Shown one piece after another: positions 1 through 4,888 of a stretch of DNA of 6,275 nucleotides; position 1 is the stretch's first letter; each line of letters begins with the position of its first letter. This DNA comes from Deltaproteobacteria bacterium. Lineage in GTDB: Bacteria; Desulfobacterota; Anaeroferrophillalia; Anaeroferrophillales; Tharpellaceae. The translations under genes and the position numbers were made by a program. The stretch is from assembly GCA_030633185.1 (NCBI GenBank), contig DAOVTG010000148.1, positions 1 through 6,275 on the forward strand, given 5' to 3'. The notes beneath the pieces were generated by a model. That model worked only from the letters and a program-made list of their open reading frames with translations, searched no databases and was not told where the DNA came from.

Positions 1-259
1 TGATCAGATAGATATCAATCTTGTCTTTGGCGGCGGTTTTGATTGGTGGATAGAGGGCGAAAACCAGAACCAGAATCAGAACCAGATGAACCGAACGCTG
101 GTAGATGGCAGCCAATGGGGAGATGCCAGCCGTGTAGAGCTGAAAGAGGGAGAGAGTGATGGCGACTGTGGTCACGGCCAGAGACAGAACTCCACGAAAG
201 TTGCGCTGGGCACTGGCGGTTTCTTCTTCGGTAACGATGTGGTTGTTATTTTTTGTCAT
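1..259 (-). CDS. TRAP transporter fused permease (4TM/12TM type), N-terminal 86 residues only
   Basis: Partial gene read leftward from ATG 259-257 and still open at the window edge. The 86 visible residues begin MTKNNNHIVTEEETASAQRN, a polar cytoplasmic start, followed by two hydrophobic stretches: about 22-43 (GVLSLAVTTVAITLSLFQLY) and 56-72 (SVHLVLILVLVFALYPP). The pattern 'QRSxHLxLxLxLxFxLYP' is the usual opening of the fused small-plus-large TRAP permeases that partner TAXI binding proteins. In this family the fused membrane protein drives sodium- or proton-coupled uptake of an organic acid delivered by the periplasmic binding protein. The ATG overlaps the stop of the DUF1850 gene (ATGA), so translation is probably coupled, and no strong Shine-Dalgarno is seen. 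The call rests on the N-terminal sequence and on context (TAXI protein and DUF1850 upstream). The core transport region lies outside the window. Confidence 0.82.
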   Translation of the reverse strand, partial: MTKNNNHIVTEEETASAQRNFRGVLSLAVTTVAITLSLFQLYTAGISPLAAIYQRSVHLVLILVLVFALYPPIKTAAKDKIDIYLI

Positions 260-759
260 TTTCTGAATTCAACCAAGACTCGGGCCCCTGGGGCAAGCCT
301 TGAAAGGTTGATCTCTTGTTCATGATAAATAATGGTATGGCCGACGCTTAGAGAACCGATGCGAAGGATGAAACGGCCCAAAGGCTGCTCGATATTGTCT
401 ATCGTAATCCACTCCGAATCCTGGCTTAAATTTCCGTGTCCCGGCCAGTGTCCAAGACCGGCGCCGAACATTTTGAACCAGGTTTTTTCCAGCACCAGAC
501 CCTTTTTTCGATCAAGGCGAAACTCTTCAAAGATCGGAGTCTTGTCAACTGAATGGATATAGCGGATGGTGAAGTGATCGTCGGTTTTAACTTTAAGAGA
601 CACGATTGCTTCAGCCGTTGAAAAATGGCTGACGACAAGCTGCGGAGAGGTCTCCAGCCCGGCTGCGAGCCCCGGCTCTGGACAGAGTCGAATTACAAAA
701 AACAAAAGTAATCCCGGTATCCATAATCGACATGGATACCGGGATTTATGATTTTCCAT
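256..759 (-). CDS. DUF1850 family exported protein of a TAXI-TRAP operon
   Basis: 167 residues. The N-terminus has basic residues followed by a hydrophobic core (about 12-24, LWIPGLLLFFVIR), consistent with a signal peptide or membrane anchor. The mature part holds the DUF1850 hallmark around 64-83 (TIRYIHSVDKTPIFEEF, with the conserved His-Ser at 69-70), then 'EKTWFKMFGAGLG' at 91-103. The biochemical function of the family is not known to me; it is typically found beside TAXI-type TRAP genes, which fits here. The ATG directly follows the TAG of the binding-protein gene and there is no clear Shine-Dalgarno, so translation probably depends on coupling. The stop overlaps the permease start. 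Codons 4-17 are formed by a perfect 15-bp hairpin with a T-rich tail, so the extreme N-terminus doubles as a possible terminator. No other convincing start exists downstream before the conserved domain, and the signal-like N-terminus supports this start. Confidence 0.85.
   Translation of the reverse strand: MENHKSRYPCRLWIPGLLLFFVIRLCPEPGLAAGLETSPQLVVSHFSTAEAIVSLKVKTDDHFTIRYIHSVDKTPIFEEFRLDRKKGLVLEKTWFKMFGAGLGHWPGHGNLSQDSEWITIDNIEQPLGRFILRIGSLSVGHTIIYHEQEINLSRLAPGARVLVEFRK
697..746 (-). terminator. Intrinsic-terminator-like hairpin (attenuator) between the TAXI and DUF1850 genes
   Basis: Read on the minus strand, the arm AATCCCGGTATCCAT (746-732) pairs perfectly over 15 bp with ATGGATACCGGGATT (724-710) around a 7-nt loop (731-725). 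It is followed by AC and a T-rich tract, TTTTGTTTTTT (707-697). The hairpin begins 14 nt past the binding-protein stop codon and lies entirely within the 5' coding part of the DUF1850 gene. Partial termination here would keep the binding protein abundant and reduce DUF1850 and permease mRNA. The 3' stem could also protect the binding-protein transcript from exonucleases. The structure is seen directly; the regulatory role is inferred. Confidence 0.7.
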
Positions 760-1749
760 CTATTTTGCGATCAGGCGGTCGGGGACTTCGATCCCTTTTT
801 CTTTAATATATTTGATGGCTCCGGGATGTAAAGGGATGGCCGAATATTTGACCGCATTCTCAGGGGTTGTATATTTGGCGAAATGGTGGATTTTCATCAG
901 GAACTCTTGGTTTTCAAAGACCGCTTTGGTGAGTTCGTAGACGAGCTCGTCGTCGAGATCGGCGTTGCAGATAAAGGTATTCCAGACTGAAGCCGTATAG
1001 ACATCTTTATCCTGACCATTATAGGTTCCGGCGGGCAGGGTGTAACCGGCGTAGAAAGGATATTTGCTGGTTACCTTGTCGATCTCATCCTGACTGAACG
1101 GGATAACCCTGATCTTGTGGGTGGTGGCCAGATCCATGATTGAGGAGGTCGGCGGAGCGACGCACCAGATTCCGGCTTTGATGGAATTATCCTTCAAGGC
1201 GTTGGCGTTTTCATTGAAGGAGAGGCGGAAGACGTTAAAAGAGTCGTAGGGTACATTAAGAGCGCCCGCAAGAATCAGGTTGGTCATGAATTCGGTGCCG
1301 CTGCCCGGAGCCCCGACCGAGACTTTTTTCCCTTTAAGGTCGGCAATGCTGTTGATACCCGAATCCTGACGGGTAACGATATGGTAGACGTTGGGATACA
1401 TGACAAACATACCCCTGATCTTTTGTGGCTTATCCTTAAATTTGCCGGTTCCAGTATAGGCCTGGAAGGCGACATCGCTCATGATTTCGCCAAAGAGGGT
1501 CTCTCCCTTGTGGCAAAGTTTGGTGTTTTCCACGGAAGCCCCGGTAACCTCGGCGACTGCTTTGACCCCTTTTACATTTCTCGTCCAGATCTCGGCCACG
1601 CCGCCGCCGTAAGGATAGTAGACTCCGCCGGTACCGCCGGTGCCGATTGAGATAAAACGGGTGAGGGCGCTTGCTTGCTCTGCCTGAAAACTGAAAAGAA
1701 AGCCCAAAGCCGCAACCAGGGCCAGAATGAAAGTTGATTTTTTAGTCAT
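760..1749 (-). CDS. TAXI family TRAP transporter solute-binding protein
   Basis: 329 residues, the usual length for the family. A Sec signal peptide is clear: MTKK, then a hydrophobic core at 6-21, and a likely cleavage after the ASA at 26-28. The mature protein opens with the TAXI signature 'FISIGTGGTGGVYYPYGG' (32-49), followed by 'VEVTGASVEN'-like lobe-1 sequence (66-75) and the typical 'DLKGKKVSVGAPGSGTEF' (137-154). The protein should bind a small organic acid in the periplasm and hand it to the fused permease encoded downstream. The ligand cannot be read from the sequence; TAXI proteins are often annotated as glutamate or C4-dicarboxylate binders by analogy. The start is supported by a good Shine-Dalgarno (TAGGAGA, about 1764-1758) 8-9 nt before ATG 1749-1747. 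It is the first visible gene of the operon. An attenuator-like hairpin follows its stop codon. Confidence 0.95.
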   Translation of the reverse strand: MTKKSTFILALVAALGFLFSFQAEQASALTRFISIGTGGTGGVYYPYGGGVAEIWTRNVKGVKAVAEVTGASVENTKLCHKGETLFGEIMSDVAFQAYTGTGKFKDKPQKIRGMFVMYPNVYHIVTRQDSGINSIADLKGKKVSVGAPGSGTEFMTNLILAGALNVPYDSFNVFRLSFNENANALKDNSIKAGIWCVAPPTSSIMDLATTHKIRVIPFSQDEIDKVTSKYPFYAGYTLPAGTYNGQDKDVYTASVWNTFICNADLDDELVYELTKAVFENQEFLMKIHHFAKYTTPENAVKYSAIPLHPGAIKYIKEKGIEVPDRLIAK

Positions 1750-1785
1750 GGTATTCGATCTCCTATCTGTTGCTTAAATTGTTAT

Positions 1786-1950
1786 TTATTCGCCGATAGT
1801 TTTCAGAATAACCAACATATCAGTGGAAGTTTTTGTTGCCTTAAAGAAAGGAATCTTAACGGTTATCGTCTCTCCCGGTTTTACGACTGGTGGTTTACCT
1901 TTGCGGGGTACCAGGTGGTCGGCAGTTTTGTCAAGGCTTAATTGGTTTTG
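1786..1950 (-). pseudogene. Possible gene remnant: start-less protein-like open frame upstream of the TAXI gene
   Basis: A 54-codon frame runs from just after a TAA (1953-1951) to a TAA at 1788-1786, on the same strand as the TRAP operon and ending 37 bp before its first gene. It reads like the end of a real protein: a Lys/Pro-rich part, then 'KPGETITVKIPFF' and 'TSTDMLVILKTIGE', which looks like beta-strand sequence of an extracytoplasmic domain. No ATG, GTG or TTG start precedes the conserved-looking part. The only nearby ATG (1984) opens a 17-codon frame ending at 1931 in another register, so a frameshifted small gene of about 65 codons is possible. I do not recognise the family. It could be chance, a decayed gene, or a frameshift in the assembly. 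Confidence 0.3.
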
Positions 1951-1983
1951 TTATCTTTTCCTGACCCGCAATCGTGAAAATCA

Positions 1984-2013
1984 TTGACAAAACATTGAAC
2001 TTGTGACGATAAT
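1984..2013 (+). promoter_or_regulatory. Sigma70-like promoter for the chemoreceptor gene
   Basis: The -35 box is a perfect TTGACA (1984-1989) and the -10 box is GATAAT (2008-2013, 5 of 6 to consensus), with an 18-nt spacer. Transcription would start near 2020, giving a leader of about 107 nt before the receptor ATG at 2127. This is the best promoter-like match in the intergenic region. Its activity is inferred from consensus only. Confidence 0.5.
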
Positions 2014-2126
2014 TAATTGGGTTTCCCTGTTTCACACAAAACCGTGACCGATTTGACCACCGACTTTATTTGCAATTTTCTGATCGGATAGCACTGATTT
2101 TAACCTTTAAGGATAAGGAGTAGAGA

Positions 2127-4034
2127 ATGTTTAAGAATTTAGCTCTATCGGCAAAAATAGTGGGGGGATTTATTGTTGTTCTCATTATTGCTGCCTGCAT
2201 CGGTTTTTTTGGCTATCTTGGGTTGAGTAATGTCAGTCAGCAAACGAAAGAAACCTCTATAGCAAATCATATTAAGGAAAATTTGCTCCAGATGAGGCGC
2301 CGGGAGAAAGATTTTATCATTAGGGGTAGTGAAAAATATATTAAACTCCTTGCCGAATTGAGTCATCAAAGTATTGGGCTGATGGATGATCTGCAAGCCC
2401 AGTCGGAGCAAAAAGATCATGCTCAAATTATTGAACTTAAAAATCTTGGAATAACATATTATAGCGCCTTTAAGGAGTATGTAAAATCAGCTCAGCATCG
2501 CGACATCGTCGTGAAAACCCTAAGTACCTCATCCGCTACCGCTGTTAAGTCGATAAAAAAACATTTGTCAGTCCAAATGCGAAAGCTTCAGGAAGATATG
2601 GAAGATGAGGAGAGAAGCGTTGTATTTGATCGCGCGTGGAAAGTCGACGCCGTTAATAGACTTGACAAACTAGTTTTGCAATGTCGGCGCCGGGAGAAAG
2701 ATTTTATTATCAGAAAAGATAAAAAATATGTTGATAAAGTTATGGTTCTGGTTGAGGAGTTGATTGGGTTGGCGGAAAAGGTTAAGTTTAGCCATTCCAA
2801 AGCGGGTGATCAAAAGCGGATGGATGATGTTATTACGAATACGGAGACCTATCGTAACTCCCTGATTGAATATGTTAAGGCTTACGACCAGGGCGAGAAA
2901 GCTTTGAGTGCCATGGGCAAGGCTTCCAGTACTTTTATGGCTAATGTCGATAAAATCCTGGAAGAATATCAGGCGGCACTAGCATCCGAGATCAATCGGG
3001 CTAATCTGCTTATACTTATTTTTGTTATTGGTGGATTACTCTTAGGTCTAACCATCGCTATCTTTATTACCCGTTCAATCACCAAACCTATTAATGTCAT
3101 CATTCAGGGTTTAACCGATAGTTCCCAGCAGATAACCTCGGCTTCATCCCAGGTTTCATCGGCCAGCCAATCTCTGGCCGAAGGTTCATCGGAGCAGGCG
3201 GCATCTTTGGAGGAGACCTCTTCATCAGTCGAAGAGATGGCTTCAATGACCAAGCAAAATGCCGATAACTCTGATCAGGCCAACCGCTTGACCAATGAGA
3301 CTAGCGCTGTCGTCAAGAGTGCCGCTGAGTCGATGGCCCAGCTCAACCAGTCTACCGAAGAGATTTTTACAGCCAGCCAAGAGACCCAGAAAATCATTAA
3401 AAGTATTGATGAAATCGCCTTCCAGACCAATCTGTTGGCTTTGAATGCGGCTGTTGAAGCGGCTCGAGCTGGTGAAGTCGGGGCCGGTTTTGCGGTCGTG
3501 GCTGATGAGGTCAGAAACCTTGCTGCCCGCAGTGCCGAAGCCGCCAAATCGACGGCCGAATTGATTGGTTCGACCGTCGATAAAGTCAGTGCCAGTCGGG
3601 GAATCGCCGCTCAATCATTATCCGCTATCGAAATTGTGGTTGAAAAGAGCGGCAAGGCCGGTGAGTTGGTCGGTGAAATTTCAGCCGCCTCCCAGGAACA
3701 ATCCAACGGTATCAGTCAAATTAATATTGCGGTTTCCGAAATGGACAAGGTCACCCAACAAAACGCCGCCAATGCCGAAGAGTCGGCTGCCGCCGCCGAA
3801 GAGCTCTACGCCCAGGCCGAAGTGATGAATGAGTATGTGGGCGATTTGCTTGCTTTAGTCTCCGGTAAACGCAACCAAACAACAAGGATAAAGCGCTCAA
3901 CCACGCCTGCTCGAAGACCAGCAAAACAGTTGGCTGCCCTCCCGGCTCACCCGCAGAAAAATCCATCGGCAGGTGCAGCCGCTATCCCTTTTGATGATGA
4001 CGATAATAGCGGCGATGATTTCGAGGGTTTCTAG
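2127..4034 (+). CDS. Methyl-accepting chemotaxis protein with two-module helical periplasmic sensor
   Basis: 635-residue membrane receptor that senses an external ligand and controls a CheA kinase through CheW. TM1 is about 10-33 and TM2 about 293-314. Between them lies a roughly 260-residue all-helical periplasmic domain. It carries the same motif twice, '[10 protein letters not shown]' at 57-66 and 187-196, exactly 130 residues apart. This resembles the helical bimodular (HBM) sensor class, in which each module can bind an organic acid; the ligand is not readable here. After TM2 only a short '[15 protein letters not shown]' segment precedes Ser/Ala/Gln/Glu-rich methylation helices, so a full HAMP domain appears to be missing. 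The highly conserved hairpin tip is at 427-466 ([24 protein letters not shown] and on), followed by a second methylation helix to about 580. The tail (581-635) is a basic linker ending in acidic [13 protein letters not shown], with no NWETF-type CheR tether. Shine-Dalgarno AAGGAG lies 6 nt before the ATG. cheW follows. Confidence 0.96.
   Translation: MFKNLALSAKIVGGFIVVLIIAACIGFFGYLGLSNVSQQTKETSIANHIKENLLQMRRREKDFIIRGSEKYIKLLAELSHQSIGLMDDLQAQSEQKDHAQIIELKNLGITYYSAFKEYVKSAQHRDIVVKTLSTSSATAVKSIKKHLSVQMRKLQEDMEDEERSVVFDRAWKVDAVNRLDKLVLQCRRREKDFIIRKDKKYVDKVMVLVEELIGLAEKVKFSHSKAGDQKRMDDVITNTETYRNSLIEYVKAYDQGEKALSAMGKASSTFMANVDKILEEYQAALASEINRANLLILIFVIGGLLLGLTIAIFITRSITKPINVIIQGLTDSSQQITSASSQVSSASQSLAEGSSEQAASLEETSSSVEEMASMTKQNADNSDQANRLTNETSAVVKSAAESMAQLNQSTEEIFTASQETQKIIKSIDEIAFQTNLLALNAAVEAARAGEVGAGFAVVADEVRNLAARSAEAAKSTAELIGSTVDKVSASRGIAAQSLSAIEIVVEKSGKAGELVGEISAASQEQSNGISQINIAVSEMDKVTQQNAANAEESAAAAEELYAQAEVMNEYVGDLLALVSGKRNQTTRIKRSTTPARRPAKQLAALPAHPQKNPSAGAAAIPFDDDDNSGDDFEGF
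2296..2317 (+). repeat. Intragenic direct repeat, copy 1 (receptor module 1)
   Basis: A 22-nt run beginning GGCGCCGGGAGAAAG is identical to 2686-2707, with an offset of exactly 390 bp (130 codons), in frame. It encodes RRREKDFI of the first sensor module. The codons match as well as the protein, which points to an internal duplication or to later sequence homogenisation. Confidence 0.85.
2686..2707 (+). repeat. Intragenic direct repeat, copy 2 (receptor module 2)
   Basis: Exact second copy of the 22-nt stretch at 2296-2317, encoding the same motif in the second sensor module. The surrounding module sequence is far more diverged than this core. Confidence 0.85.
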
Positions 4035-4045
4035 ACCACTAAAAT

Positions 4046-4083
4046 AGCGGAAAGTCTTTTGACTTACGAGGAGACTTTCCGCT
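4046..4083 (+). terminator. Stem-loop between the receptor gene and cheW
   Basis: AGCGGAAAGTCT (4046-4057) pairs perfectly over 12 bp with AGACTTTCCGCT (4072-4083) around a 14-nt loop. It starts 12 nt after the receptor stop codon. The next bases (TAGCATTTG) are not a T-run, so this is a weak intrinsic terminator at best. It could equally be a partial terminator or an mRNA-stabilising 3' structure that sets the receptor-to-CheW ratio. Confidence 0.55.
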
Positions 4084-4107
4084 TAGCATTTGAAACGCGA
4101 GACTACG

Positions 4108-4131
4108 AAATACACGATTTTTCTTGTATTT
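4108..4131 (+). promoter_or_regulatory. Small hairpin in the cheW leader
   Basis: AAATACA (4108-4114) pairs with TGTATTT (4125-4131), and after a one-base mismatch GA pairs with TC around a TTTT loop. It ends 9 nt before the cheW ribosome binding site. It is A/T-rich and may be chance or a mild leader structure. Confidence 0.2.
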
Positions 4132-4140
4132 TATGGTTTA

Positions 4141-4147
4141 AAGGGAG
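4141..4147 (+). promoter_or_regulatory. cheW ribosome binding site that decides the start
   Basis: AAGGGAG lies 8 nt before ATG 4156. The frame is also open from an earlier ATG at 4090, but that start has no Shine-Dalgarno and would add 22 residues unlike CheW (KRETTKYTIFLVFYGLKGVI and on). The 4156 start gives a normal CheW N-terminus. Confidence 0.8.
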
Positions 4148-4155
4148 TTATCATC

Positions 4156-4659
4156 ATGGCACAAGCAGTTTTACAAAATGAATTTTTCAGTGGCAGCCCG
4201 CAAAAATTTTTGACTTTTGCCTTAGCCGGTGAAGAGTATGGCATCAGCATTATGAAGATCAAGGAGATTATCGGCATGATGCCGGTCACGGTTTTGCCGC
4301 AAACTCCGGAGTATGTCAAAGGGGTCATCAATCTACGCGGTAAAGTGATTCCGATTATCGACCTGCGTTGTAAGTTTAATCTCGAACAAGTCGAGCCTAC
4401 AGAACGATCCTGCATCATCGTCATCGAAAGTGAAAATGATGATCAGGTCGAAACTCTGGTCGGCCTCATTATTGATGCCGTCTCGGAAGTCGTCAACCTT
4501 AAGGGAGACGAGGTCGAACCGGCCCCGACTATGCACACTCAACTTCATGAACAGCTTATTCTAGGATTAGCCAAATGTGAAAACGGCGTTAAAATCCTAC
4601 TTGATATCGACAAAGTCATAAACTATGATGATCTTACCGGAATCGAGCAAGAGGATTAA
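4156..4659 (+). CDS. cheW: Chemotaxis coupling protein CheW
   Basis: 167 residues, normal CheW length, a single CheW-like domain (about 15-158). CheW is the cytoplasmic adaptor that links receptor tips to the P5 domain of CheA in chemosensory arrays. Seen directly: 'QKFLTFALAGEEYGISIMKIKEIIGMMPVTVLP' (16-48), the hallmark 'VKGVINLRGKVIPIIDLRCKF' (54-74, with NLRG at 59-62), 'VGLIIDAVSEVVNL' (102-115) and 'ILGLAKCENGVKILLDIDKVI' (135-155). These cover the two beta-barrel halves expected. The start at 4156 is chosen for its Shine-Dalgarno and family length. The gene follows the chemoreceptor by about 120 bp, separated by a stem-loop, so the pair probably works as a receptor with its own coupler feeding a CheA encoded elsewhere. 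It is followed after 9 nt by a REP-like repeat and then by a broken receiver gene. Confidence 0.96.
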   Translation: MAQAVLQNEFFSGSPQKFLTFALAGEEYGISIMKIKEIIGMMPVTVLPQTPEYVKGVINLRGKVIPIIDLRCKFNLEQVEPTERSCIIVIESENDDQVETLVGLIIDAVSEVVNLKGDEVEPAPTMHTQLHEQLILGLAKCENGVKILLDIDKVINYDDLTGIEQED

Positions 4660-4668
4660 ATAAACGGC

Positions 4669-4697
4669 TGATGCCCTCGTAAAAAGTCACGGGATGG
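4669..4697 (+). repeat. 29-bp REP-like repeat, copy 1
   Basis: A 29-bp stretch running from TGATGCCCTCGTAAAAAG to CACGGGATGG is repeated exactly and in the same orientation at 6190-6218. Its ends can fold into an imperfect stem: AT, CCC and GT on the left pair with AC, GGG and AT on the right, with small bulges, around AAAAAGTC. It begins 9 nt after the cheW stop. Its last four bases supply the ATGG that starts the receiver-like frame. The bases on either side of the two copies differ. Confidence 0.85.
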
Positions 4698-4888
4698 TTG
4701 ATGATGAGCCAGCGATCCTGAGCAATATGGAAGCCTATTTTGAGGATGAGGGTTTTGAGGTTCTGAAAGTCGAGAGCGGTGAGGATGCTCTTGCAACCCT
4801 TGGTGACAGTATGGACAATGTTTTTCTGAAACCGATCAAGGATATGGCAGTTGTGGCCCGGGCGGTACGAGTTTTAGTGGGTAGTTGA
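4694..4888 (+). pseudogene. Broken CheY-like receiver domain (5' end and central core missing)
   Basis: 64 residues against about 120 for a receiver. Residues 2-36 (VDDEPAILSNMEAYFEDEGFEVLKVESGEDALATL) match the first third: the acidic pocket Asp pair at 3-4, helix 1, strand 2 and helix 2. Residues 37-64 match the last third, with 'NVFLKPIKDM' (42-51) carrying the conserved Lys-Pro of strand 5 and then helix 5. The whole middle is absent, including the phosphoacceptor Asp on strand 3 and the Thr/Ser of strand 4. About 55-65 residues are lost with the frame intact. The native hydrophobic strand 1 before VDDE is also gone: the frame enters directly from the 29-bp repeat, whose ATG would be the start, and no Shine-Dalgarno is visible. 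The product cannot be phosphorylated in the normal way and would probably not fold. It overlaps the end of the convergent oxidoreductase gene by 15 bp. Confidence 0.85.

Larger units (their letters stand above)
1750..2126. other. Divergent intergenic region (377 bp)
   Basis: This stretch separates the leftward TRAP operon from the rightward chemoreceptor gene. It holds a sigma70-like promoter for the receptor (1984-2013), the receptor Shine-Dalgarno (AAGGAG, 2115-2120), the binding-protein Shine-Dalgarno near the left edge, and a start-less protein-like open frame on the minus strand (1786-1950). I found no convincing promoter for the leftward operon. The minus-strand TTGACA at 1934-1929 has no acceptable -10 at 16-18 nt. 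I saw no clear riboswitch, RNA gene or long palindrome. Confidence 0.7.

Noticed and set aside
1775..1799. Sigma28-like flagellar promoter (TAAA ... GCCGATAG) on the plus strand upstream of the chemoreceptor
   Set aside because: The -10 part is close to GCCGATAA, but the spacing to TAAA is about two bases short, the -35 is poor and it lies over 300 bp from the gene, with a better sigma70-like promoter between.
3243..3614. Minus-strand open frames opposite the receptor signalling domain
   Set aside because: The plus-strand frame encodes the most conserved part of the chemoreceptor family; the antisense frames have no supporting start signals or motifs.
4059..4088. Promoter for cheW with -35 TTGACT (4059-4064)
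   Set aside because: The only -10 candidate, TAGCAT, needs a 19-nt spacer and matches 4 of 6, and the region is occupied by a stem-loop.
4058..4103. Pieces resembling the REP-like repeat in the receptor-cheW gap (GACTTACGAGG, CGCGAGAC)
   Set aside because: Matches are 8-11 bases with a gap and in different orientations; chance is a sufficient explanation.
4090..4155. Longer CheW start at 4090
   Set aside because: No ribosome binding site, and the extra 22 residues are unlike CheW N-termini; ATG 4156 has AAGGGAG at good spacing.
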